NCBI GenBank assembly: GCA_025454835.1
Contig: JALONQ010000009.1
Span: 1-64,000 of the forward strand
Length of the DNA stretch: 64,000 nt
Direction: 5' to 3'
From: Bacteroidota bacterium
GTDB taxonomy: Bacteria; Bacteroidota; Ignavibacteria; UBA10030
In this document: one piece after another, positions 1 to 9,122 of the stretch
Numbering within the stretch: the stretch's first letter is position 1
Layout: every line of letters starts with the position of its first letter
Program-made: the position numbers and the translations under genes
The notes under the pieces: generated by a model
Database searches by the model: none
Told to the model about the DNA's origin: nothing
What the model saw: the letters and a program-made list of their open reading frames with translations, nothing else

Positions 1-2
1 CT

Positions 3-95
3 CCGCCGGCGCGTGGCGCCGCGCCGTATCCACAGCACTACGATAAGCGCCACAAAAGGCCGAAGTCGCTGCTTGGCGAGATCTTCGACTTCTGA
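3..95 (+). CDS. C-terminal fragment of a probable zinc-ribbon (zf-TFIIB-like) protein
   Basis: The window opens inside a reading frame that runs in phase from base 3 to the TGA at 93-95 and ends in the peptide KRPKSLLGEIFDF. The start lies outside the window. A basic stretch followed by a short helix ending in an acidic/aromatic FDF tail resembles the C-terminus of small zf-TFIIB-type zinc-ribbon proteins, which often end in a similar K-rich/LLxEIFDF tail. The zinc-binding cysteines are not visible, so the family name is inference. The other two forward frames look less protein-like here. Confidence 0.45.
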   Translation, partial: PPARGAAPYPQHYDKRHKRPKSLLGEIFDF

Positions 96-114
96 GCGCC
101 ACGTTCGATCCGTT

Positions 115-163
115 ATCTTACATCTTACATCTTACATCTTACATCTTGTATCTTTCATCTTGC
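115..163. repeat. Heptanucleotide tandem array (7 units, consensus ATCTTAC)
   Basis: Four perfect ATCTTAC units (115-142) are followed by three diverged ones (ATCTTGT, ATCTTTC, ATCTTGC). The array lies in the 188-bp gap between the zinc-ribbon fragment and the cation exchanger. The rest of the gap holds a short perfect hairpin (CCGGGT-GCG-ACCCGG near 228) without a T tail and no other recognisable signal. This is the first of many 7-nt-period arrays in the window. Confidence 0.9.
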
Positions 164-283
164 TTCACACCGATCGTTCCGGGAAGCGCCTGGCGGGTGG
201 GTGGTGATGGGGATGGAGCCGGGTGCGACCCGGATCGCGGTCGTTGAAGAACATACGCCAACATTGAACCTGAAACACACTGC

Positions 284-1372
284 GTGGAACCGTTGACCAT
301 CGTCATGACCCTTGCCGGCTTTGGCCTCCTCGTCATCGGGGCCGAGTGGCTCGTGCGCGGCGCTTCTCGCCTGGCTTCGATGGCCGGCATCTCGTCGCTG
401 GTCATCGGCCTGACGGTGGTGGCGTTCGGCACCAGCGCCCCCGAGGTGGCGGTGACGGTTCAATCGGCGATCGACGGCCAGCCGGACCTAGGCGTCGGCA
501 ACGTGATCGGCAGCAACATCTTTAACGTTCTCTTCATCTTGGGAGTCTCGGCCCTCATCGTTCCGTTGGTCGTCTCGCGTCAGCTGGTTCGGTGGGACGT
601 TCCTGTAATGATCGCGACCTCTGTCGCAGCCCTGGTTCTTTCGCTCGACGGAGCGATCTCGGCGATGGATGGCGCCATATTGGTCGTGGCGCTGGGGGCG
701 TACGTCATATGGTCGATCCGCCTGGGTCGGCGCGAGGTACGTGCCGAAGGCGGAGATGCAACCGTCGTTGACCGGTCCATACGGTCGATCGCCATCAGCG
801 CGGGTCTCATTGGGGTGGGCTTGGCCGTCCTAGTCCTGGGGGCGAATTGGCTGGTGGACGGCGCGACGGCGATCGCACGCACTCTGGGCGTCAGTGAGCT
901 TGTCATCGGCCTGACGATCGTGGCGGCAGGTACGTCGCTCCCGGAGGTGGCCACGTCGATCATCGCCAGCATTCGGGGCCAGCGCGACATTGCCGTCGGC
1001 AATGTCGTCGGCAGCAACATTTTCAACGTGCTGGGGGTGCTGGGGTTCTCGTCGATCCTGGCCCCCACGGGCGGCATTCCGATCGCCTCGTCGGTGCTGA
1101 CGTTCGATTTCCCCGTGATGATCGCCGTCGCGGTCGCATGCCTGCCGGTCTTCTTCCATCAGGGCAAGATCGATCGGTGGGAGGGAGCGGTGTTTGTGGT
1201 CTACTACATTCTCTACACGGTCTACTTGATCCTCGATGCTGCGGGGCATGATGCGTTGCCGATGTACAGCGACATTATGATGGAATTCGTCATTCCGATC
1301 ACGGTCTTAACGCTGGCGGTCGTGGTCCTTCGTTACATCCGTTCGGACAGGACGGCCGTGAAGGCGGCGTGA
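284..1372 (+). CDS. CaCA-family sodium/calcium (cation) exchanger, YrbG-like
   Basis: This is a 362-residue polytopic inner-membrane protein with the two inverted alpha repeats of the CaCA superfamily. The first carries GTSAPEV at residues 49-55 and GNVIGSNIFN from residue 72. The second carries GTSLPEV from residue 216 and GNVVGSNIFN from residue 239. These form the cation-binding site that exchanges Ca2+ against Na+ or H+. The chosen start is GTG at 284; the next in-frame ATG is at 305. The protein is slightly longer than E. coli YrbG because of extra hydrophobic C-terminal sequence. No Shine-Dalgarno is evident. The substrate ion is inferred from the family. Confidence 0.9.
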   Translation: MEPLTIVMTLAGFGLLVIGAEWLVRGASRLASMAGISSLVIGLTVVAFGTSAPEVAVTVQSAIDGQPDLGVGNVIGSNIFNVLFILGVSALIVPLVVSRQLVRWDVPVMIATSVAALVLSLDGAISAMDGAILVVALGAYVIWSIRLGRREVRAEGGDATVVDRSIRSIAISAGLIGVGLAVLVLGANWLVDGATAIARTLGVSELVIGLTIVAAGTSLPEVATSIIASIRGQRDIAVGNVVGSNIFNVLGVLGFSSILAPTGGIPIASSVLTFDFPVMIAVAVACLPVFFHQGKIDRWEGAVFVVYYILYTVYLILDAAGHDALPMYSDIMMEFVIPITVLTLAVVVLRYIRSDRTAVKAA

Positions 1373-1445
1373 GGCTGCGTCCCGAGAGACATTGATGCAT
1401 CGTAACCCCACTGACAAACACATGGAGGCGTGAATCGGAGGCACT

Positions 1446-2309
1446 ATGAACACCCTGAAGACCACCCTGTTGATGACCGTGCTCACGGTCCTGTTCGTGA
1501 TGGTCGGCAATTGGCTAGGCGGACAGAGCGGCATGATGATGGCCTTTGCATTCGCCATTCTCATGAACGTCGGCACCTACTGGTTCAGCGACAAGATGGT
1601 CCTGCGGATGTACGGGGCAGAGGAGCTCGACCGCTCGCAGTACGGCCATATCTATCGCATGACGGAAGAACTGACGCACCGGGCCGGCATTCCGATGCCC
1701 CGACTTTACCTGATCCGCGGCGACCAGCCGAACGCGTTCGCGACCGGCCGGAACCCGCAGAACGCGGCCGTGGCCGTTACGGAGAGCATCGTCCGGCTGC
1801 TGACGAAGGATGAGCTGCGCGGCGTCGTGGCGCACGAGCTGGCGCACATCAAGAACCGGGACATCCTCGTCGCCACCATCGCAGCCACGTTCGCCGGGGC
1901 CATCAGCATGATCGCCAACATGGCGCAGTGGGCCATGATCTTCGGCGGCCGCTCGAACGACGAAGAGGGTGGCGGCAACCCGATCGTCGCCATTGTGATG
2001 ATGATCGTGGCCCCGCTGGCGGCCATGATGATCCAGATGGCCATCTCTCGGCAGCGCGAGTTCCTGGCCGACGCCGGCGGCGCGCAGATGAGCGGCAACC
2101 CGATCTCGCTGGCCAACGCTCTGAAGCGTTTGCACAGCGCTTCGCAACAGGTCCCGATGCAGGCCACGCCCGCCACGGCGCATCTGTTCATCGTCAATCC
2201 GTTCAGCGGCGGCGCCATGATGAAGCTGTTCAGCACCCACCCGCCGATGGAAGAGCGCGTGGCGCGGCTGGAGGAGATGGCGTATGGGAGGTCGATCTCA
2301 GTTCGATGA
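1446..2309 (+). CDS. htpX: HtpX membrane zinc metalloprotease
   Basis: A 287-residue M48B peptidase that degrades misfolded inner-membrane proteins together with FtsH. Two N-terminal membrane segments (about residues 5-22 and 27-45) precede the zinc site HELAH at residues 130-134; the third ligand is probably E205 in REFLAD. Two more hydrophobic segments (about 145-195) flank the site, as usual in HtpX. The length is standard. The start ATG is preceded by CGGAGGC, a good ribosome-binding site. The gene follows the exchanger by 73 bp in the same direction and may be co-transcribed with it. Confidence 0.95.
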   Translation: MNTLKTTLLMTVLTVLFVMVGNWLGGQSGMMMAFAFAILMNVGTYWFSDKMVLRMYGAEELDRSQYGHIYRMTEELTHRAGIPMPRLYLIRGDQPNAFATGRNPQNAAVAVTESIVRLLTKDELRGVVAHELAHIKNRDILVATIAATFAGAISMIANMAQWAMIFGGRSNDEEGGGNPIVAIVMMIVAPLAAMMIQMAISRQREFLADAGGAQMSGNPISLANALKRLHSASQQVPMQATPATAHLFIVNPFSGGAMMKLFSTHPPMEERVARLEEMAYGRSISVR

Positions 2310-2317
2310 AGAGCTGA

Positions 2318-2448
2318 GGAAGGTGGAAGGTTGTAGGAGATAGGTGTGAGGAAGGGGTCAGGGGGCGCGCGCGGCGACGCCTCTGGCCCCCCCGAGCCCG
2401 TTTTGCGATTCACTGTTTTCTATTTTCTATTCTCTATTATCTCCCCTC
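2318..2448. repeat. Two heptamer arrays flanking a GC-rich hairpin
   Basis: Directly after the htpX stop, five 7-nt units based on GGAAGGT run from 2318 to 2352. A second array based on TATTTTC (TGTTTTC, TATTTTC, TATTCTC, TATTATC) runs from 2414 to 2448. A GC-rich hairpin lies between them. The right array overlaps the 3' end of the converging S9 peptidase gene and contains its TAA stop (2437-2439). Confidence 0.8.
2354..2404. terminator. Probable bidirectional terminator between htpX and the S9 peptidase
   Basis: An imperfect GC-rich stem (left arm from 2354, right arm ending about 2390) is followed on the plus strand by TTTT at 2401-2404. It sits between two convergent genes, where a shared terminator is expected. 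Confidence 0.45.
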
Positions 2449-4800
2449 AGACCTTCCAAGGTGTTCGTCGAACAACCTAAGAATTCTCCGATATTCATCC
2501 ATCCAACTAGTGGGCTCCGCGAACCCGTGATCTTCGACGGGGTACGACGCCAGCTCCCAGTTATCCTTCCGTAATTCGATCAGCCGCTGCGCGAGGCGCA
2601 CCGCGTCCTGATAGTGCACATTCACGTCGAGCATGCCGTGACAGATGAGCAACGCCCCTTGCAGTCCTTCCGCGTGATAGATGGGGGATGAACGGCGGTA
2701 CGCTGCCGAATCCTCCTGCGGGATATTGAGGATGTCCGACGTGTATCCGTGGTTGTAATGGGCCCAGTCGGTGACCGGTCGCAGCGCCGCCCCCGCCGCA
2801 AAGATCCCCGGCGTGGTGAACATCCCCATCAGCGTGATGAACCCGCCGTACGACCCCCCGTAAATGCCGATCCGCTTCGCGTCGATGCCGTGCTGTTCAA
2901 CGAGCCATCGCGCGCCGTCCACGTTGTCCTCCAGGTCCTTCCCCCCCATGTGCCGGTAGATGGCCGTCCGCCAATCCCGCCCCAGGCCGGCACTGGCACG
3001 ATAGTCCATATCGATGACGGTGTAGCCCTTGTCGGCCAACAGGTTGTGGAACATGTACTCGCGGAAGTAACTGCTCCATCCCTTGTGAGCGTTCTGCAGA
3101 TAGCCGGCGCCATGAACGAAGATCACGGCGGCGCCGTTCGGTCTCTCGGGCTCGTAGAGCCGCACCGGAACGTGCGCGCCGTCGCGAGCTTTGAAGGTCG
3201 TCACCATGGGCGAGCGCCAGTCATACGCCCGGAACTCCGCTGACGGCGAATCAGTGATGCGCGTCGCTTTCGCTCCTGGAGCGTTATCCATCACATACAG
3301 GTCCGGCGGACGATTGCTGAACTCGTGGAGGAACGCGATCCGCTTCTCGTCGGGAGAGAGAACGGCCTCGTTCTGGCCCTCCATGAACGTGATCTTCGTC
3401 CTCGTCCCGCCGCCAAGCGGCATCGTGTAGAAATGCCGTTCCCCGAAATGTTCCTCGTTCGAGGTGAAGTACCATCGTTTCCTGTCTCGCGACAGCCGCA
3501 GATCATACACCTCAAACCTCCCACCGGTCACCTGAACCTTGTTCCTCCCGTCGAGTCCCACCGTATACAGGTGGCTCCATCCGTCCGCTTCCGACTGAAA
3601 CCACACTCCTTTGCGGTCCGGCAGAAATCCCACCGTCTCTCCGAAAGCTCCTATCCCAGGCCCACCGATCCATGCCGTATCGCGCTGATGGTCGAGTACC
3701 GTCGAAATAGTCGCTCGCTCGATATCGAGAAGGACGATCCACCGGTCCTTGTTGTCCTGCGAGAAGACCTGGGTCAGCGCCTGACGCCCGTCGTCGGACC
3801 AGACGACGCCGGAGTAGAAGGCGGAACGCGCCACGGCCTTCTTTCCCTTCGACGTGTCGGCGGGCGGCTTCAGGATGCCGGGCAGCGAGTCGGGCCGCAC
3901 GGCGATGAGCGTGTCGCGGGCGAGGTCGAGCACGAAGAGTTCGAACGTCGATGGTGCATCTCCCACCTTCGTGCGCGTCGGGATCTCTTCGGTGTAGCCT
4001 GATTCGGTGACGTAGTTCGGGATGTTGGCCGTCTTCGTGCCTGAGGGGCGTTCCGTAACGAGGAACGTGACGTAGCGACCGTCTGGAGACAGCCCGAGCT
4101 GCGAGGCGGTCCGCTGGCCGAGGTAGTGTGGCTTCGGATTATTCTCGGCCAACGCATCGCGCAATGCCTTGGCGGACTCCCGATCGTTGCGGCGCTTCTG
4201 CAGAACGGCCGAGAGCCGCAGAGCCTCGCGTTCGAGCATCGCTTGTTGTACGCTCTTTGGCGTTTCCTTCGGGGCCACGCCCGTTCGCAGATCGGTCAGC
4301 TGGGTCTCGAGTCCGGATGTGAGTTTCCGGTGAAACAGGTTCCCGTTGCGGACGAACGTGATAGCGTCGCCTTCGGGCGCGAATCGGGGATCGGATTCGA
4401 TGTCAACAGTCCGGGTCAACGGTTGCGACGAACTTGTGCGAATGTCGTAGAGAAAGATGTCGCCGTTCTTCTGGTAGACCTTGCGCTGACGGTCGATCGT
4501 CCAATGCCCGCCGTGCGACGGCATGGAACGGCATTCGTCCAGTGAGACACGAACGGGAGTGCCGCCGCCCGTTGGAACCTTGTAGAGTGAATCGCCCTTG
4601 TCCTCTCCGCGGCGCCAAGTGAAGTAGATCCAGCGGCTGTCCTCTGACCAGAGGATCTGCTTCGGCGACGTGCCCATCCACACTGGGTCGCGCATGACAG
4701 TGTCGACCGTCAGCCAGCCGCGGGAGGGCTGGGCTCCCAGAAGGACGGGACACAGAAGGCACAGCAGGAGATCAAGACAGGAGAAAGCATTTGTGCGCAT
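2437..4800 (-). CDS. Secreted S9 family peptidase (prolyl oligopeptidase/DPP-like)
   Basis: A 787-residue serine peptidase with an N-terminal signal peptide ending near LLGAQP, a long beta-propeller (WD40-like/PD40) domain, and a C-terminal alpha/beta-hydrolase. The catalytic triad is readable: Ser650 in GGSYGG, Asp725 in GMLDVN and His758 in EDHGF. Family members cleave peptides or acyl-peptides in the periplasm or outside the cell. It stands alone, convergent with htpX and divergent from the GNAT gene. No strong Shine-Dalgarno is present, which is common in Bacteroidota. The exact peptide specificity cannot be told from sequence. Confidence 0.93.
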   Translation of the reverse strand: MRTNAFSCLDLLLCLLCPVLLGAQPSRGWLTVDTVMRDPVWMGTSPKQILWSEDSRWIYFTWRRGEDKGDSLYKVPTGGGTPVRVSLDECRSMPSHGGHWTIDRQRKVYQKNGDIFLYDIRTSSSQPLTRTVDIESDPRFAPEGDAITFVRNGNLFHRKLTSGLETQLTDLRTGVAPKETPKSVQQAMLEREALRLSAVLQKRRNDRESAKALRDALAENNPKPHYLGQRTASQLGLSPDGRYVTFLVTERPSGTKTANIPNYVTESGYTEEIPTRTKVGDAPSTFELFVLDLARDTLIAVRPDSLPGILKPPADTSKGKKAVARSAFYSGVVWSDDGRQALTQVFSQDNKDRWIVLLDIERATISTVLDHQRDTAWIGGPGIGAFGETVGFLPDRKGVWFQSEADGWSHLYTVGLDGRNKVQVTGGRFEVYDLRLSRDRKRWYFTSNEEHFGERHFYTMPLGGGTRTKITFMEGQNEAVLSPDEKRIAFLHEFSNRPPDLYVMDNAPGAKATRITDSPSAEFRAYDWRSPMVTTFKARDGAHVPVRLYEPERPNGAAVIFVHGAGYLQNAHKGWSSYFREYMFHNLLADKGYTVIDMDYRASAGLGRDWRTAIYRHMGGKDLEDNVDGARWLVEQHGIDAKRIGIYGGSYGGFITLMGMFTTPGIFAAGAALRPVTDWAHYNHGYTSDILNIPQEDSAAYRRSSPIYHAEGLQGALLICHGMLDVNVHYQDAVRLAQRLIELRKDNWELASYPVEDHGFAEPTSWMDEYRRILRLFDEHLGRSEGR

Positions 4801-4924
4801 GGAGGTTCCGAATGAAAAACTTTCAATGAAGGTACGCCCAGGTAATTCAAGAATCTAAAGAGAATCATCAATATCTTATTTATGAGAATCACCCAACCTG
4901 CCAAAAGATGCGAAGGATTTCTGA

Positions 4925-5752
4925 GTGAACATCACCACCCTGTGCGAGATCTGTGAGCGTGCTGATGCGGAAGCATGGGCGGAAATGTTGAATGCTGTGC
5001 CGGACGATCAGGGTCGGCAATTCGACGTGCATCTGAAGCGCTACGGTCATGCTGTGGTGGGAGTGGTCGGCGCATTCGACGTGCTGGCCATGAACCGGGT
5101 TGTGGGCGTGACGTCGCACGAGGGCATCGCGTCAAAGGACCTCGACGAGATCGTCGAGATGTACCAGACGGCCCACAGCCGCCGCTTCGCCGTGCAGGTC
5201 TGTCCGACGGCGCAATCTCCGCAGTTTGTCCAGAACCTGAAGGACCGCGAGTTCGTCCTGTTCAATCATTGGTCCAAGTTGCATCGTCCTGCCCATCGCG
5301 AGATCCCGCATCCGGAGCGTCCGCTGCAGGTGGAGCGCATCGGCCCCGACCGCGCAGATGAGTTTGCCGCCATCTGCGTTCCGGCGTTCGCCTGGCCCAC
5401 GCCGTTGAAGCGCTGGGTTGCCGCCCTCGTCGGACGCCCGGGGTGGCACCACTATCTGGCGTACGAAGATGGTCTCGCCGTCGCCACCGGCGCGCTGCAT
5501 GTCAAGGACGGCATTGGATGGATGGGGTTTGCCGCCACCGATCCCGGCCACCGGAAACATGGCGCCCAGACCTCGCTCATTGCGAAACGCCTGCATGATG
5601 CGATCGACCTTGGTTGTAAGCAGATCGTCGTCGAAACGGCGCAGGACCGGCCCGAACAGCCCAACCCGTCGACGCACAATCTCCTTCGGTTCGGCTTCGA
5701 GGTCGCGTACGAGCGGCCCAACTACGTGTGGGTTCGCATGGACAAGGACTGA
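4925..5752 (+). CDS. GNAT-family acetyltransferase
   Basis: A 275-residue protein whose C-terminal half has the GNAT acetyl-CoA fold. A strand ending in GWMGFAATDP leads into the cofactor loop GHRKHGA near residue 208, then the helix SLIAKRLHDA and the strand KQIVVETAQD. The N-terminal half is less conserved and could be a diverged second GNAT domain or a substrate module. The GTG start at 4925 follows AAGGA. It is divergent from the S9 peptidase; the 124-bp AT-richer gap between them must hold both promoters, but I see no clear one. The acceptor substrate is unknown. Confidence 0.8.
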   Translation: MNITTLCEICERADAEAWAEMLNAVPDDQGRQFDVHLKRYGHAVVGVVGAFDVLAMNRVVGVTSHEGIASKDLDEIVEMYQTAHSRRFAVQVCPTAQSPQFVQNLKDREFVLFNHWSKLHRPAHREIPHPERPLQVERIGPDRADEFAAICVPAFAWPTPLKRWVAALVGRPGWHHYLAYEDGLAVATGALHVKDGIGWMGFAATDPGHRKHGAQTSLIAKRLHDAIDLGCKQIVVETAQDRPEQPNPSTHNLLRFGFEVAYERPNYVWVRMDKD

Positions 5753-5808
5753 AGGCCGTCAAGAACGGCATCTCCACGATCCCCTTGCTTCACTGAAGAG
5801 AGGGCCCA

Positions 5809-6456
5809 ATGTTCCTCGGCCACTACGCCACCGGTTTTGCCGCCAAGAAGATCTCGCCCCGTACGCCGCTGCCGCTGCTTCTGCTCGCATCGCAATTCAT
5901 CGACCACCTCTGGCCCATCTTCATCCTGTTCGGAATCGAACGGGTGGCGATCGTTCCCGGCATCACCGTGTTCACTCCGCTCGATTTCATCTACTACCCA
6001 TGGACGCACAGTCTCCTGATGTCCGTCGCATGGGGCGTGGGGCTTGGCGCGTTGGTGTATGCGTTCCGCAAAGAGATCCGCGAAGCGGTTGTGATCGCGG
6101 CTTTGGTCCCGGGGCACTGGTTGCTCGATCTCCTCGCGCATCGTCCCGATCTGCCGCTGGCTCCGGGGACGACAACGATGTTCGGGTTGGGCCTCTGGAA
6201 CTCTGTTCCCGCGACGATCGCGGTTGAGTTGACCCTCTTTGCGGGCGGCATCGTCCTCTATTGGCGCGCCACCCCTGGGGCTTCCCGCCGTTCCCGGGTT
6301 GTTTTCGGTTCGCTCGTGACATTCCTCCTGCTGATCTACGCCAGCAACACGTTCGGTCCTCCTCCGCCAAGCGTGGAGATGATCGGCGTCGCGGGCAACG
6401 CTCTGTGGATCGTGATCCTCTGGGCGTGGTGGGTGGAGAAAAGAAGCAGGCAGTAA
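5809..6456 (+). CDS. Polytopic membrane protein, predicted membrane-bound metal-dependent hydrolase-like
   Basis: A 215-residue hydrophobic protein with about five to six membrane segments. Conserved-looking His/Asp residues sit at membrane borders: H5 near the N-terminus, FIDHLWP near residue 30 and PWTHSLL near residue 65. This pattern recalls the YdjM/DUF457 group of predicted membrane hydrolases, but the match is only by eye. It follows the GNAT gene by 56 bp, and GAGAGGG precedes the ATG. Its last codons and TAA stop lie inside a dispersed repeat that begins near 6446. Confidence 0.6.
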   Translation: MFLGHYATGFAAKKISPRTPLPLLLLASQFIDHLWPIFILFGIERVAIVPGITVFTPLDFIYYPWTHSLLMSVAWGVGLGALVYAFRKEIREAVVIAALVPGHWLLDLLAHRPDLPLAPGTTTMFGLGLWNSVPATIAVELTLFAGGIVLYWRATPGASRRSRVVFGSLVTFLLLIYASNTFGPPPPSVEMIGVAGNALWIVILWAWWVEKRSRQ

Positions 6457-6592
6457 GCACGACTCCGTCAGGTCCAGTCAGTCGGAGGTCGATGAGCAAG
6501 ATCATTGATTCTTGTCCCATGTTTTCCGCCTGCAATGAACCTGAACGGTCCTGCCTACTGCCTACTGCTCTACGCCTTCCTCTGGCTTCCTC
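6446..6592 (+). repeat. Dispersed ~140-bp element, copy 1 (arms with CTGCCTA heptamers)
   Basis: The left arm (GCAGGCAGTAAGCA, then TCAGGTCC) and the right arm (ACCTGAACGGTCCTG, then CTGCCTA units) are inverted repeats around a centre containing CAAGATC and TTGTCCC...CGCCTGC. The same arms and centre recur, in inverted orientation, at 36450-36592. The left arm overlaps the end of the upstream CDS and supplies its stop codon. The element fills the gap before the Lon-like gene. Confidence 0.8.
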
Positions 6593-6641
6593 TCATTCTT
6601 TTCCGTACCCTGCCTCGATTCTTTCCCGCAAGTGAGCCCCC

Positions 6642-9122
6642 ATGAAACGCCCCCGCGCCACTCGACCGAAGGCCCCTACGCTGCAATCCGCCCGCACGTA
6701 TCGCTCACTGACGGCCGACCAACTGCGGTGGCAATGCGACCCGAAGACGCTCCGCTCTCTGGCCGCCTTCAAGGCGAAGCTCCCGGCCCGACGCGAGATC
6801 ATCGGCCAGGAACGCGCCCTCCGCGCCTTGCGCGTCGGGCTCGAAATGGCCCACCCGGGCTTCAATATCTTCGTCACGGGCCTCAGCGGCACTGGCCGGA
6901 CCACCACGATCAAGCGCATGCTGCAGGAGTTCGAGGGCAAGAAAGCCTCTCTCCGCGATCACTGCTACGTCCATTCCTTCAAACAGCCCGATATGCCCGT
7001 CGCCTTGTCGCTACCGGCGGGTCAAGGTCGAGGCCTCCGAATGGATATGGAGGGATTGCTGCGCGACCTCCTCAAGGACATCCCTTCCGTCTACGAAAGC
7101 CAGCGGTATCAGCGCCAGCGCCGCATGGTCGTCCAGCATTTTCAGGACCGGCAAAAGTCGGTCCTGCAAGCGTTCGAGCGCCGCGTCAAAGAGGAGGGTT
7201 TCGATCTCGTCCAGGTTCAGGTGGGGTCGATGATGCGTCCGGAGGTCGTGCCGGTGGTCAACGGATCGCCCTCGAGCCTCGAGCAGGTCGAGGAGCTCGT
7301 CCGAAAGGAAGAAGTGACGCGCGAGGCTTTCGCGCAGATGCGTGACAAGTTGGCCGAGCTCGAAAAGCAGATGGCCCTCGTTTTCCGAGAGCTCCGGAAC
7401 ATCGAAAAACGCTTGCAGGAATCGCTTGGCGAGCTGGAAGAGAAGATGGTCATGCCGGCCGTAGACAGCCTCGTCGAGACCGTCAAGGCGGCATACGACG
7501 ACACGAAGGTGCGCGACTATCTGGAAGAGGTCCGGACGTACGTTCGCGAGAATCTCGATCGCTTCCGTCAGCAGCAGCTCCAGGCGACACCGTCGAACAA
7601 AACTGACGAGGAGGAGGCGGAGGACGATTTCCGCGAGTTTACGGTCAACGTTCTCGTCGACAACTCCGAGACAAAGCGCGTACCCATCGTTGTGGAGACG
7701 AATCCGCGTTACAAGAACCTGTTCGGCACCGCCGAACGGGAGCTCGAACGGGGAGGCGTCTGGCGCACCGACTTCACGAAGATCAAGCCGGGAGCGCTCC
7801 TGCGCGCCGACGGAGGCTATCTGGTTCTCAACGCGCTGGACGCACTGGTCGAGCCCGGCGTGTGGCAGGACCTCAAGCGCACGCTCCGCACCGGCAAGCT
7901 CGACGTTCAGTCGGGCGAACCGGCCCTGGGCGTCGCAACGACGGGCATGAAGCCCGAACCGTTCGACATCTCTCTCAAAGTCATCATCATCGGCGATACG
8001 GACCTGTACCATCTGCTCTGGCACCGCGACGACGACTTCAAGAAGATCTTCAAGATCCGGGCCGACTTCGACTTTGAGATGCCGCGCACGAACGATGCGC
8101 TCGCAAAATACGTATCGTTCGTCAGGATGGTGGGCGAGGACGAGAAGCTCCGCGCCTTCGACGCATCGGCTTTGGCCCAGATCGTCGAGTTCGGCGTCCG
8201 TCTCGCCGGCAGCCGCAAAAAGATCTCGACGAGGTTCAACATCGTTGCCGACGTCGTTCGCGAGGCGCACTACTGGTCCGGCAAGGACCATGCTCACACG
8301 GTGACCGGCGAGCATGTGGAACAGGCCATTGCCGAGCGCATCTATCGCGTTCGGCTCGTCGAGCAGAAGATCCACGACCTCATCAACAAGGGGGTCATCC
8401 TCATCGATACCGAAGGCCACGCGCTGGGACAGGTGAACGGACTGTCGGTCTACGACACGGGCGAGCATGCGTTCGGCAAACCGTCGCGTATCACGGCCAA
8501 GACGTCGCTCGGCCGTTCGGGCGTCATCAATATCGAACGCGAGGCGGACCTGAGCGGACCGTCGCATACAAAAGGGGTCGCGATCCTGTCGGGCTTCTTC
8601 CGCGACCGATTCGCGCAGGACAAGCCGCTCGTCATGGACGCGAGCATCACGTTCGAACAATCGTACGGCGGTGTCGACGGCGACAGCGCGTCGTCGACCG
8701 AGATCTACGCCATCCTGTCGGCGCTTTCAGGCGTTCCCATCCGTCAGGAGATCGCCGTGACCGGGTCGGTCAACCAGAACGGCGAAGTTCAGCCGATCGG
8801 CGGGGTGAACGAGAAGATCGAGGGGTTCTTCGATACGTGCCGCCTGCGTGGCCTGACGGGCACCCAGGGCGTGATCATTCCGATCCAGAACATCGACGAA
8901 TTGATGCTGCGGGAAGACGCCTACACGGCCGTGCGTCGGAAGCAGTTCCATATCTTCGCCGTCTCGACCGTCGACGAAGGGATCGAGATCTTGACCGGCG
9001 TCAAGGCCGGAAGACGCCGGCCCGACGGATCGTTCGAACCGCGCACGATCAATGCACTGGCCGACGATCGTCTGCGGCGCTATGCCGAGACATGGCGCAG
9101 TTTTGAAGGAGGAAGGCGCTGA
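6642..9122 (+). CDS. Lon-like ATP-dependent protease (AAA_32/S16, LonB type)
   Basis: An 826-residue protein of the Lon-related AAA_32 family. The N-terminal part holds a P-loop of the form GLSGTGRTT, with Arg in place of the usual Lys; this is my recollection of the normal form for the family. A coiled-coil-rich insertion follows at about residues 150-330, then the AAA core, then an S16 protease domain. The Ser/Lys dyad is Ser682 in GDSAS and Lys725 in GGVNEK, matching archaeal LonB rather than classical Lon. It has no membrane anchor and is probably cytosolic. The stop codon abuts the ATG of the K+ channel gene with no gap, so the two are surely co-transcribed. Confidence 0.92.
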   Translation: MKRPRATRPKAPTLQSARTYRSLTADQLRWQCDPKTLRSLAAFKAKLPARREIIGQERALRALRVGLEMAHPGFNIFVTGLSGTGRTTTIKRMLQEFEGKKASLRDHCYVHSFKQPDMPVALSLPAGQGRGLRMDMEGLLRDLLKDIPSVYESQRYQRQRRMVVQHFQDRQKSVLQAFERRVKEEGFDLVQVQVGSMMRPEVVPVVNGSPSSLEQVEELVRKEEVTREAFAQMRDKLAELEKQMALVFRELRNIEKRLQESLGELEEKMVMPAVDSLVETVKAAYDDTKVRDYLEEVRTYVRENLDRFRQQQLQATPSNKTDEEEAEDDFREFTVNVLVDNSETKRVPIVVETNPRYKNLFGTAERELERGGVWRTDFTKIKPGALLRADGGYLVLNALDALVEPGVWQDLKRTLRTGKLDVQSGEPALGVATTGMKPEPFDISLKVIIIGDTDLYHLLWHRDDDFKKIFKIRADFDFEMPRTNDALAKYVSFVRMVGEDEKLRAFDASALAQIVEFGVRLAGSRKKISTRFNIVADVVREAHYWSGKDHAHTVTGEHVEQAIAERIYRVRLVEQKIHDLINKGVILIDTEGHALGQVNGLSVYDTGEHAFGKPSRITAKTSLGRSGVINIEREADLSGPSHTKGVAILSGFFRDRFAQDKPLVMDASITFEQSYGGVDGDSASSTEIYAILSALSGVPIRQEIAVTGSVNQNGEVQPIGGVNEKIEGFFDTCRLRGLTGTQGVIIPIQNIDELMLREDAYTAVRRKQFHIFAVSTVDEGIEILTGVKAGRRRPDGSFEPRTINALADDRLRRYAETWRSFEGGRR

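Noticed and set aside
7011-8660. 549-codon open frame antisense to the Lon-like gene
   Set aside because: The sense strand encodes a complete protease with all motifs; the antisense frame has no family motif and is rich in the R/D/E/H/V mix expected from the complement of GC-rich coding DNA.
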